From NCBI GenBank assembly GCA_947463775.1, contig CANHVD010000038.1:1-17752 (forward strand): a DNA stretch of 17,752 bases. The letters are read 5' to 3'. The translations under genes were made by a program, and so were the position numbers. This DNA comes from Planctomycetaceae bacterium. GTDB taxonomy: Bacteria > Planctomycetota > Planctomycetia > Planctomycetales > Planctomycetaceae. Below are positions 8,579-16,557 of the stretch, in pieces (positions within the stretch are counted from its first letter, which is position 1; the number at the start of each line of letters is the position of its first letter). Under the pieces are notes generated by a model. The model saw only the letters and a list, made by a program, of their open reading frames with translations. It ran no database searches and was not told the DNA's origin.

Positions 8579-11500
8579 TTATGGTTTGACCGGCACTCGC
8601 GCGACACGAAACCCGAGGTCGTAATAGGTGTAGTTTTCTGGCGGTGCTTCGATGCGGGAAGTTCGGCCACCAGCAGCCGAATCATTCCAACCGCCAGTAT
8701 GCAGAAGACGCGATTCCGTGTTCAGCCATTGGGCTTTGTCGTCACACCACTCCGCAACGTTTCCATGCATGTCATAAAGCCCCAGTTTGTTGGGGGCAAA
8801 CAAACCGACTCGACACGGACGGTTCCAGCCCAACTCCCGAGCAAAGTTGGCGTGATCTGGCAGCAAATCATGCCCCGGCGACGGGGCGTAGAATTCAAAC
8901 TCCGCTTCTGACGCATCCTTCATCGGACCACCACGACACGCATACTGCCATTCGGCTTCCGTCGGAATTCGATAAGTCCAGCCAGGCTGCTGATCCAGTT
9001 CGTTCAGTCGCTTGAGAAACTCCTGACAGTCCAGCCAGGAAACTCGCTCCACCGGCAAGTGTTTCAGAATATCGTCAGGCAGCGACTTCACTTCATTGGC
9101 ACCGTCGGCATTTCGAGCAAACCAACTGGGATTGGTGCCCATCACCTTGAACCATAGCTCCTGAGTCACCTCAAAGGATCCCAGATAGAAGTCCTGTTCA
9201 AAGACGGTTTCATGCTTCTCCATGGGCCGTTCTTCCGTTTCCCTGCGAATCAACCACGCCTTGCCTTTGGGAACTTGCGCAAACTCCATCCCGATATTGT
9301 TCGTGAAGGCCGCTGGCACAGGACGATCACTGGCTGCGGTGTTCAACTCCCGCAAAACATCGGCCGCTCGCTGGTTGTTGATGCGAACCAGTGTCTTGAT
9401 TTCTCGCAGCATCTCCAGATCACGTTCCGGAACAATGTCGAACGTGGCCGAGGTCAAAGGCATCTCGCGAAGAACCGAGAAATCAGTGATTCGGCTTCCC
9501 CCCGCCATGAACTCCTGCAGCTTCGCGCCGGCAATTGGACTCAAATCAGACACATGCGTGTTTTCACAAAGCAACCTCTTCAGGGGCATGCCCCTGAGGG
9601 GTGTGAGATCTGAAACTTCCGAGACACTGCAACATAGGAACTCCAGCGGAGCACCCGCCAACGGCGATAGATCCATCGGCTTGCCGTTGCCACCGATATT
9701 CAGTTCCGTTAGCGGCATGCCCTTGAGCGGCGAAAGGTCCGATCCTCTCCACGACCGGGCCCACAGAATTCGAAGTGGCATTCCGGCGAGCGGACTGAGA
9801 TCAGAAACAGGGCAATCGTTGGCATGCAACTCCTCAAGTGGCATCCCCATGAGCGGCGACAGGTCGGACACTCGCGGGCTGTAATAGATATAAAGTCCGG
9901 TGAGCGGCAAACCCTGCAGCGGAGAGAGGTCTGAAATTCCGTTGTCCGGCGAGTTGTTCCCTACCATGCGTAAGCCGCGAAGATGCGTCATCTGGCGAAG
10001 CGGGCTGAGGTCAGTTACGTTCTCCGTTTTGAAGTCGAGTCCCACCAGCCGTCCGTTTTCCAGCATGGGGATCATCGCCCCGTCAAAACCAGGATTGGCC
10101 TTCTTCATCGCTTCGATCACCGTGGCGAACTGCTCAACGCCCGAAGTCAGCAACTTCGAATCGATCATGCCCTTGCCGTCCTGAACGACTCGAACTTCGC
10201 CGTCGAGCACTTCGATCTTGAGCACGATCTGATCGCCCTTGCGAACGACCAGCTTGTCGGTTTCAAATTCGAAGTCCTTTCCGTCCGGTTGTGGCTTTCT
10301 GATCTTCAGATCCACCTTGCCCGGCGTCAGCGTCACCGGCTGATCGTACGCGCCAGTAACTCTGAGTTCTCCGTTGCCGAAGGCCAGCATGATCGACGGG
10401 TCATTAGACTCGATGCGAACGACCTTGCCATCCGGCGTTTTCCAGAAGAAAACTTCTCCCACGATGAAGACGAGGGCTGCGATGCAAACCGCTGTGGCAA
10501 TCTTCAGGGCACGGCTTATCTTCAGACGAGCAGGCTGCGTCGCCGGGGCCGGCAAAGCACTGATCGGCTTCGAAAAGCCCAGCAGCGTTTCACAACCGAC
10601 TCCTGCCAGAGTTCCGTTCTCCACCATCATCTGGGCGTTAAGAGATTGCTCGATGTGGCGTAAACGTTCAACCACATCGCGAGCCGACTGTAGCCGCTGA
10701 GCTGGATCTTTCTCTAACAACTGCATCGTCAAATGTGACAGCTCCGCCGGAACCGCTTCGTTCCTCTGGTTCGGCGTGGCCGGCGTGTTCAATGCCAGCG
10801 CCATGAGAACCCCGACGGTCGTGTCGGCTTTGAAAGGAATCTCGCCGGTACACAGCACATACAGGACGCAGCCCAGCGAAAACAGGTCCGCTCGCGAATC
10901 AATTGGCCGATCAGCCCGCGCCTGCTCCGGAGCCATGAACGCCGGCGTGCCGACGATCGTCCCGAACTCCGTGATATTGATATCTTCAACTTCCGCACGA
11001 GCCAGCCCGAAGTCCAGAATCTTGACTCGCATCGACCCGCCGGGCGTTCGTTCAAGCCAGAGATTGCCTGGTTTGATGTCGCGATGAACCAGCCCCTTAT
11101 CATGAGCATCTGCAAGGCCGCGCGCGATGTCACGAACGATCCGGATTGTTTCCGCGATACTGAAGCGTCGGCCGCCTCGAAAGGCATCCTCCAGTGATTC
11201 GCCCTGCAGCAGTTCCATCGCCAGATACGGCACGCCGTTGATTTCATCGACCAGATAAACCGTGACGATATGATCGCTCTTCAAACTGGCCGCCGCCCTG
11301 GCTTCACGCAGAAAGCGATCCCGAGCAGCCGGAATGCTGGCAATCTTCGGCAGCATCACTTTGAGGGCAACTTTGCGACCGAGCTTTGGATCTTCCGCCA
11401 GAAAGACGGCTCCCATCCCGCCTCGGCCCAGCACCTGCAGAATTCGATAGTGCCCGAGGCGACCGATTTCATCAGCCTGCTCAGCCGGTTGCAGAAAACC

Positions 11501-11824
11501 GAGCCCCAGATCGTCCAGCGACAGATTCTGATCACGCGACAGCCCATCAGTACTGAGCCGCACCGCCGAATCACTATTGGGGATCATTTTCAGGGCAGCG
11601 ATCAAATGCTGCGGAACACTGGCGTTGATCAGGTCCGCCGTGGCCTCCGTGCTTCGCAGTGTCTCAACCAGCGTATCCGAGGAAAACAGCGTTTTGGCCT
11701 GTGACTGACAATGTCCACACCGCTCCAGATGCTCCGCCAGCGCAGAGAGATCCGGCTCGTCGACACGACCATCGATCAATTCTCTCAGCTTTCCTGGTGG
11801 CGGACATGACTGGCTTGGCGGCAT
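8579..11824 (-). CDS. Membrane Ser/Thr protein kinase fused to leucine-rich repeats and an FGE/SUMF1-like domain
   Basis: 1081 aa from ATG at 11824, chosen because GGGAG lies 11 nt upstream and the candidate promoter at 11866-11891 would leave a normal leader; ATG 11851 and TTG 11872 are longer alternatives. Residues 32-39 hold H-x3-C-x2-C, as in zinc-binding anti-sigma domains. The kinase domain (~125-395) has every key element: GRGGMG 133-138, K155, E174, HRD 247-249, N254, DFG 271-273, APE 298-300, so it should be active. A membrane segment lies at ~439-461. Then come nine DLSPL-type leucine-rich units of 21-27 aa (~605-790) and a formylglycine-generating-enzyme-like domain (~846-1078: RIPTEAEWQYACRGG, GLYDMHGNVAEW, GFRVARV). 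The two catalytic cysteines expected near the GGW motif are absent, so the domain is probably a binding module. Likely a sensor with cytoplasmic kinase and external sensing part, downstream of the ECF gene. Confidence 0.93.
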   Translation of the reverse strand: MPPSQSCPPPGKLRELIDGRVDEPDLSALAEHLERCGHCQSQAKTLFSSDTLVETLRSTEATADLINASVPQHLIAALKMIPNSDSAVRLSTDGLSRDQNLSLDDLGLGFLQPAEQADEIGRLGHYRILQVLGRGGMGAVFLAEDPKLGRKVALKVMLPKIASIPAARDRFLREARAAASLKSDHIVTVYLVDEINGVPYLAMELLQGESLEDAFRGGRRFSIAETIRIVRDIARGLADAHDKGLVHRDIKPGNLWLERTPGGSMRVKILDFGLARAEVEDINITEFGTIVGTPAFMAPEQARADRPIDSRADLFSLGCVLYVLCTGEIPFKADTTVGVLMALALNTPATPNQRNEAVPAELSHLTMQLLEKDPAQRLQSARDVVERLRHIEQSLNAQMMVENGTLAGVGCETLLGFSKPISALPAPATQPARLKISRALKIATAVCIAALVFIVGEVFFWKTPDGKVVRIESNDPSIMLAFGNGELRVTGAYDQPVTLTPGKVDLKIRKPQPDGKDFEFETDKLVVRKGDQIVLKIEVLDGEVRVVQDGKGMIDSKLLTSGVEQFATVIEAMKKANPGFDGAMIPMLENGRLVGLDFKTENVTDLSPLRQMTHLRGLRMVGNNSPDNGISDLSPLQGLPLTGLYIYYSPRVSDLSPLMGMPLEELHANDCPVSDLSPLAGMPLRILWARSWRGSDLSPLKGMPLTELNIGGNGKPMDLSPLAGAPLEFLCCSVSEVSDLTPLRGMPLKRLLCENTHVSDLSPIAGAKLQEFMAGGSRITDFSVLREMPLTSATFDIVPERDLEMLREIKTLVRINNQRAADVLRELNTAASDRPVPAAFTNNIGMEFAQVPKGKAWLIRRETEERPMEKHETVFEQDFYLGSFEVTQELWFKVMGTNPSWFARNADGANEVKSLPDDILKHLPVERVSWLDCQEFLKRLNELDQQPGWTYRIPTEAEWQYACRGGPMKDASEAEFEFYAPSPGHDLLPDHANFARELGWNRPCRVGLFAPNKLGLYDMHGNVAEWCDDKAQWLNTESRLLHTGGWNDSAAGGRTSRIEAPPENYTYYDLGFRVARVPVKP

Positions 11825-11865
11825 ACAGCCTTTAACTCCCTCGAAATTCATTGAATCAGCAGGAG

Positions 11866-11891
11866 TACGCAACGGTCGCCGATCTTCTTCC
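11866..11891 (-). promoter_or_regulatory. Candidate ECF-type promoter upstream of the kinase gene
   Basis: On the minus strand this reads GGAAGAA (11891-11885), 13 nt, TGCGTA (11871-11866). The conserved bases and spacing match exactly the copies at 4245-4270 and 8383-8408, but the spacer and flanks are unrelated, so this is an independent occurrence. It starts 22 nt after the sigma gene's stop and ends 41 nt before the ATG at 11824. Confidence 0.6.
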
Positions 11892-11913
11892 GGAATCTGC
11901 GCAGAAAATGAGC

Positions 11914-12480
11914 CTACTCCAGGATTTGGTGTAATTCCTGACGCAGACGGCTCAGAATCTTGGACTTGATGCCATAAACCGTCCCAGGACTGAGCCCCAT
12001 CGCCTCAGCGACTTTCTCCGGCGGCTGTTCTTCCAGAACATAAGCCCGAAAGACCTGTTGCTGAAGTAAGGAGAACTCGCCCTCAATCAGTCGAAATGCC
12101 TGCCGAATCAGGAATCGAGTATCCTCCTCCTGAGCCAGCTGCTCACTGAAATCGGACACGCTGCAATCAACGCCGGTCAAGCCTGCAGAATCTCCACTGA
12201 TCGAATACCTCTGGCGCAAGCGAGAGCGGTAACGATTCAGGAAAATGGTTCTGAGCCAGGCATGAAAGCTCCTGCCCGAATCGTATTCAAACTCGGGCAA
12301 CTTGCGCCATAGAATCAGGAAGACATCCTGCACCAGATCCCCGCTGTCCGAATCCTGTTCGCCCAGTTTCTGAGCCCAATGATACAACAACGGTGTATAC
12401 AGATCGACAAATCGTCCCCAGGCAGCGACCTCGTCGGTCCTGCGGAGTCGGTAGAGAAGACTGACCGGAGTTGCAAACAT
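11914..12480 (-). CDS. ECF-type RNA polymerase sigma factor (sigma-70 family, Planctomycete type)
   Basis: 188 aa from ATG at 12480. The frame stays open upstream to 12825, but that stretch translates the intergenic heptamer repeat and gives no protein-like sequence. ATG 12480 yields the usual ECF length and the usual start MxxTPVSLLxRLR; only a weak GGGAA lies upstream. Region 2 covers about residues 8-95, with DLVQDVFLILWRKLPEF (48-64) and SFHAWLRTIFLNRYR (71-85). Region 4 covers about 120-185, with a helix-turn-helix near 155-174 (VAEAMGLSPGTVYGIKSK). It directs RNA polymerase to a dedicated promoter set. The membrane Ser/Thr kinase gene starts 89 bp downstream; pairing of ECF factors with kinases is well known in Planctomycetes. 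The GGAAGAA-N13-TGCGTA sites are the natural target candidates. Confidence 0.93.
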   Translation of the reverse strand: MFATPVSLLYRLRRTDEVAAWGRFVDLYTPLLYHWAQKLGEQDSDSGDLVQDVFLILWRKLPEFEYDSGRSFHAWLRTIFLNRYRSRLRQRYSISGDSAGLTGVDCSVSDFSEQLAQEEDTRFLIRQAFRLIEGEFSLLQQQVFRAYVLEEQPPEKVAEAMGLSPGTVYGIKSKILSRLRQELHQILE

Positions 12481-12717
12481 GCAGGCTGGTGGATTCCCGG
12501 GAAGCGGCGTTGAACGATTTGATTGTTCGTGCCTTTTCCAATTTCGTTCTGTTGGTGGTACGAAAAAGCCACCCCCAGAGCAAGCTCCAGACACTACCGC
12601 TTCGCGCACAAACTCAGAATCGCTTCCAGACTCACGGGAATAGCAACAGACGTACACATGACCTGTTCTCATGATACCGCGTGCTGAGGCAATGGATGCC
12701 TGCCGACGAACCAGTCG

Positions 12718-12842
<125 letters not shown>

Positions 12843-12856
12843 ATGGAGAGGGATAG

Positions 12857-15778
12857 TTACAGGACGTCGATCAACTCTCCGGCGAACAGGTCCGCGATGA
12901 CGTCGTCGACTGCTCGGAAGAACCAGTCTGTGTCAGTTCCACCGTACAGCACATCATCCTCGCCCGCGTCATTCAGAACATTGATAGTGGCTTTCAGGGA
13001 AACCAACGGACTCCCCACACCAGCTCGCAGATTGGTGATCCGGGCTGCATACGCATTGCCGGAAATCCACTGCGTCCGAAGTGTATCGAGATTGCTCAGA
13101 CTGGTATCGCTCGCTGTACGTCCCGCGATCAGGATGTCATCGCCGGCGTCGCCCTTCAGAATGTCCAGTCCCAGACCGCCGATCAGGATGTCGCGACCAC
13201 TGCCGGCTTCCAGAATGTCGCCACCCTCCATGCCGACCAGAATATTATCGCCAAGGCCGCCCGTCAGTCGGTTTGCGACAGTATTCCCCAACAGCGTATC
13301 GCTGCCCGTGCCGCCCACTGCGTTCTCGAATGTGCTGAGAGAATTCAGCCTCAACGTGCGATTTAAATTCACCGGCTGAATCGAAGTCGAGCCAAGATTC
13401 AGCACCACGCTGCTCGTCAAATAGGCGAAGTTCAGGGTATCGGTGCCTTCGTTCGCATTCTCCGTCACTTGATCGGCTTCGGCTGTGGCGGTAGGAACAA
13501 ACATGTAGGTATCGTTGTTGGCTCCACCGAGCAGTTTGTCGCTGCCCGATGACCCGAGAAGTTTGTCGTCGCCGGCACCGCCAATCAGAGTATTGTTCAG
13601 AGTGTTCCCGAACAGCGTGTCAGCACCGCTTCCACCGTCGAGATTCTCGAATACCACAGCGGAATTCAGCTTCAGCGTACGATTGGCATGTACAGGCTGA
13701 ACCGACGTTGAGCCCAGATTCACGACGACGCCGATCGTCAGATAGCCAAAGCTCAACGTATCAATGCCCTGGTTCAGATTCTCGCTCACCGTATCGGCTT
13801 CGGCGACGGTGGTCGGGACAAACATGTAAGTGTCGTTGTCGGCCCCACCGTACAGCAAATCATTGCCACCGGCACCAAGAAGCTTGTCGTTCCCGGCATT
13901 GCCCGACAGAGTATTATCCAGACCATTGCCGAAGAGCGTGTCAGCACCGCTACCGCCGACGATGTTCTCAAACACACTCGCGGAATTCAGCTTCAACGTG
14001 CGATTCGTATGCACCGGCTGAATTGACGTCGATGCGAGATTCACAACGACACTGCTCGCCAGAAACGCGAAGTTCAGTGTGTCGGTGCCATCATCCGCAG
14101 CCTCGGCAAGAGTATCAGACTCTGCAACGCTGGCTGCGGCAAAAACATAAGTATCTTTACCGGACCGGCCTGCTAAAGTGTCGCTGCCATCTGCTCCAGT
14201 AAGCTGGTCGTCTCCAGCTCCACCCGTCAACGTGTCATCTCCCGCTCCACCGTCGATCATAGTTGGCAGAAGAACGTTACTGTTAACTGTCACAACATCA
14301 TGACCTGCGAGTGCGTTGATAATGATTCCGCTGACTCTGGAGGGCGCAAATGGAAACACCACGCCGTTCAGAACGACATTGAGGCTGACCGTCGCGCCGG
14401 CGACCGAAGTCACAGTGATTGTATCTGCGAGCGAGGACCCTGAAATCTGGAGAACTGAGCCAAGAAGCTGCACCGGCCCGTCTGCGAGGAATCGCTGGGC
14501 ATAGACGCCCAATTGGTCCACGTCTGGGCTTTCCCATACAACAACAAAATTACCACTCGCGTCCATACCTACGACCGGATTGATCTGATCAAGTGTAGTA
14601 CTCAGGTTGACACGGAACTCGCTCCCCTGTGGAGCCCCGGCTGCAGTATATCTCTGGGCATAGATGCCCGATGATCCTCCCGGATCTTGTCCTCGACTTA
14701 GCCACGTGATAACGAAATCACCGTCATCGTCCATTGCTGCAGCGGAGTATTCCTGGTTGGACAGAGTCTCCGAGTTGACTTTGAACTCGCTGCCCTGAGC
14801 GCTGCCTGCGGAATTGTACCGGCGCGCGTAAATTCCATTCTCACTGGAGTCCTGAAACCAACTTGTCCAACTGATTACAAAATTGCCGTTATGATCGATT
14901 GCCACCGTTGGGTCGATTTGGTTCCCAGCAGTAAAGCTGTTGACCTGAAACTCGCTACCCTGAGCGACCCCTGAAGCATTGTAGCGCTGAGCACAAATCC
15001 CGAAGCCATCTCCGTCCTGCAGTTCGCTTTTCCAGGTAACGACAAAGTCTCCATCAAAGTCCATGGCGACTGTGGAGTAACGCTGGTCGCCTGTCGTAAA
15101 TGTATTGACGCGAAATTCGCTTCCCAGTGGCGTTCCGGCCAGATTATACAGCCGAGCATAGACACCATCTCCCCCTCCGTCTTGATCAGTGCTGGTCCAG
15201 GAGACAACAAAGTTTCCGCTCGAATCCATCGCGACAGAAGAGTAACGCTGGCTTCCCGAGGTTGTTGTGTTAACCCGAAACTCTGCTCCCGCAGGCTCAC
15301 CGCTCGCGCTATAGAGCCGTGCGTAAATACCGAATCCACCGCCATCCTGTCCGAAACTAGACCATGAGATCAGAAAACTACCACTAGCCATCGCCACGGC
15401 AGATTCCATTTGCCAGTTGCTGGTCGTGGTATTGACCCTGAACTCCGCCCCATTTGCTGCTCCCGAGGCGTCATACCGCTGCGCATAGACCCCGTATCCG
15501 CTCCCGTCCTGCCCATCGCTGGTCCAGGTCACAATGAAGTTTCCGGCAGCGTCCATTGCCACATTGGAAGTGTCCTGATACGAGGTCGTGTACGAGTTCA
15601 CCTTGAACTCAAGACCAATCGGTGTAGCCGACAAGAGCACACGTGCCTCCATTTGCTCAGGGTGCGGAAGCCGCTCTGTGTACTCGCTCGCAAGTCTCCG
15701 CGGGTACGGATTCCCAATGCCACATGCCAACTGACGAACAAGAAAGCTGAGCCACGAAAGAGTTTGCGAAGGAAACAT
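12857..15778 (-). CDS. LEPR-XLL protein with seven ~55-aa repeats and RTX calcium-binding tail
   Basis: 973 aa from ATG at 15778, preceded by GGAGG 12 nt upstream. The frame extends to 15937, but that start has no ribosome binding site and would push the export motif beyond residue 90. EQMEARVLLS (residues 41-50) is the LEPR-XLL-type signal. Seven repeats start at residues 57, 112, 166, 221, 276, 331 and 387, each EFxVN...Q...VAMDxxGNFVVxWxS...QD...GVYAQRYxAxG, fitting a seven-bladed beta-propeller (inference). RTX nonapeptides (GGAGDDTLTGGAGDD) begin near residue 509, followed by ~110-aa units with QPVHxNRTLKLNS, GGSGADTLFGN and NDTYMF. The final ~110 residues, with TQWISGNAYAARITNLRAG and GGTDTDWFFRAVDDVI, are nearly identical in the next gene upstream and may be a secretion or sorting tail. 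Substrate and function are unknown. Confidence 0.9.
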   Translation of the reverse strand: MFPSQTLSWLSFLVRQLACGIGNPYPRRLASEYTERLPHPEQMEARVLLSATPIGLEFKVNSYTTSYQDTSNVAMDAAGNFIVTWTSDGQDGSGYGVYAQRYDASGAANGAEFRVNTTTSNWQMESAVAMASGSFLISWSSFGQDGGGFGIYARLYSASGEPAGAEFRVNTTTSGSQRYSSVAMDSSGNFVVSWTSTDQDGGGDGVYARLYNLAGTPLGSEFRVNTFTTGDQRYSTVAMDFDGDFVVTWKSELQDGDGFGICAQRYNASGVAQGSEFQVNSFTAGNQIDPTVAIDHNGNFVISWTSWFQDSSENGIYARRYNSAGSAQGSEFKVNSETLSNQEYSAAAMDDDGDFVITWLSRGQDPGGSSGIYAQRYTAAGAPQGSEFRVNLSTTLDQINPVVGMDASGNFVVVWESPDVDQLGVYAQRFLADGPVQLLGSVLQISGSSLADTITVTSVAGATVSLNVVLNGVVFPFAPSRVSGIIINALAGHDVVTVNSNVLLPTMIDGGAGDDTLTGGAGDDQLTGADGSDTLAGRSGKDTYVFAAASVAESDTLAEAADDGTDTLNFAFLASSVVVNLASTSIQPVHTNRTLKLNSASVFENIVGGSGADTLFGNGLDNTLSGNAGNDKLLGAGGNDLLYGGADNDTYMFVPTTVAEADTVSENLNQGIDTLSFGYLTIGVVVNLGSTSVQPVHANRTLKLNSAVVFENLDGGSGADTLFGNTLNNTLIGGAGDDKLLGSSGSDKLLGGANNDTYMFVPTATAEADQVTENANEGTDTLNFAYLTSSVVLNLGSTSIQPVNLNRTLRLNSLSTFENAVGGTGSDTLLGNTVANRLTGGLGDNILVGMEGGDILEAGSGRDILIGGLGLDILKGDAGDDILIAGRTASDTSLSNLDTLRTQWISGNAYAARITNLRAGVGSPLVSLKATINVLNDAGEDDVLYGGTDTDWFFRAVDDVIADLFAGELIDVL

Positions 15779-16440
15779 TGCTCTCGATGACCTCCAGAAA
15801 AACTGACAAAAACTGACGCCGCCGACATATGGCGTGCGTTCAAACTCACACTGAGAGACATCCCACTCACAGCGCTGGCAGACCGATATCGCCAAGTCGC
15901 AATAAACGGAACCCCTGAAGAACCAAGAACTAGCCATCGGACGAAATCGCCGTTCAAGACGTCATTCGGGACAGGCCTGGCGGCACAGAGAATCATTGGG
16001 TGCAAGGCCTGTACCGACGCCATTCGGCGGCTTGCGAGGATACCGACTGAACAAATTTCAGGCGGTCGTTTCCAAAGGGCATTTAATGAAATGCCACACC
16101 ATCCACTGGTACAAAACGGCTCGTGTGAGCACTTTTTGTGCAGGAATTTCTGCTGGGCCGTATGAGGCTTCCAAAAGCAGGCAGCCGCAGATCATCACAG
16201 ATGAGAATTGGGTAGACTCGGCGACTGTCGACTCTCACGAGTGTGCCCGAGCGTCGCACACTGTGCGAGCGGGCCGCATTTTTGTCCCAGCCGCCCGAGC
16301 TGAATCACCCTCATTGAGTGAACCTCTCAGTAACATTCCCGTGACTATCGTGTGAGCGAGGGTAGAGATTGTGCTCGAAATACAACGATGTACGATAAAA
16401 AACATCAGCGGGCGACCTGCCGTCAGCTACGCGTGTGTGC
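15779..16440. other. Intergenic region without a recognisable gene
   Basis: About 660 bp between the LEPR-XLL/RTX gene start and palindromic copy D. Open frames here lack ribosome binding sites and recognisable protein motifs. No copy of GGAAGAA-N13-TGCGTA is present, so the RTX gene would use another promoter that I cannot place. Small inverted repeats occur, such as GGCATTT-AATG-AAATGCC at 16078-16095 and the hairpin at 16245-16274. Confidence 0.6.
16245..16284 (+). terminator. Terminator-like hairpin on the plus strand
   Basis: GCCCG (16245-16249) pairs with CGGGC (16270-16274), and inside it CGCACA (16255-16260) pairs with TGTGCG (16262-16267). A short T-run (ATTTTTG) follows at 16279-16284. 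It looks like an intrinsic terminator read on the plus strand, but no convincing plus-strand gene precedes it. Confidence 0.25.
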
Positions 16441-16543
16441 GATTCTAGATTTTTGATTGTAGATTCTTGACTGAACGCAGACCTGCAATCTGCGATCAGT
16501 AATCCAAAATTCCCACGGAGGGCTGAGGCCCTGCCGTTCGCCG
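16441..16543 (-). repeat. Intergenic palindromic repeat, copy D
   Basis: The most diverged copy. GACTGAACGCAGACCTGCAA, AATCCAAAATTCCCAC and the stop-proximal arm CCCTGCCGTTCGCCGGGG match the family, while the left arm has changed to GATTCTAGATTTTTGATTG. It begins 14 nt after the stop codon at 16558, the same spacing as copy C. Confidence 0.72.
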
Positions 16544-16557
16544 GGGGAAGGGGACAG

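Noticed and set aside
12602..12627. A weak promoter-like match (GGAAG-N16-CGCGA) upstream of the sigma gene
   Set aside because: It lacks the GGAAGAA and TGCGTA words of the other three sites and lies over 120 nt from the start, so autoregulation is not supported.
15779..15937. A 53-codon N-terminal extension of the LEPR-XLL/RTX gene starting at 15937
   Set aside because: No ribosome binding site precedes 15937, while GGAGG precedes ATG 15778, which also places the export motif at the usual distance.
15996..16355. A 119-codon plus-strand frame in the large intergenic gap
   Set aside because: It would start at TTG without a ribosome binding site, shows no recognisable motif, and is the only plus-strand candidate in the window.
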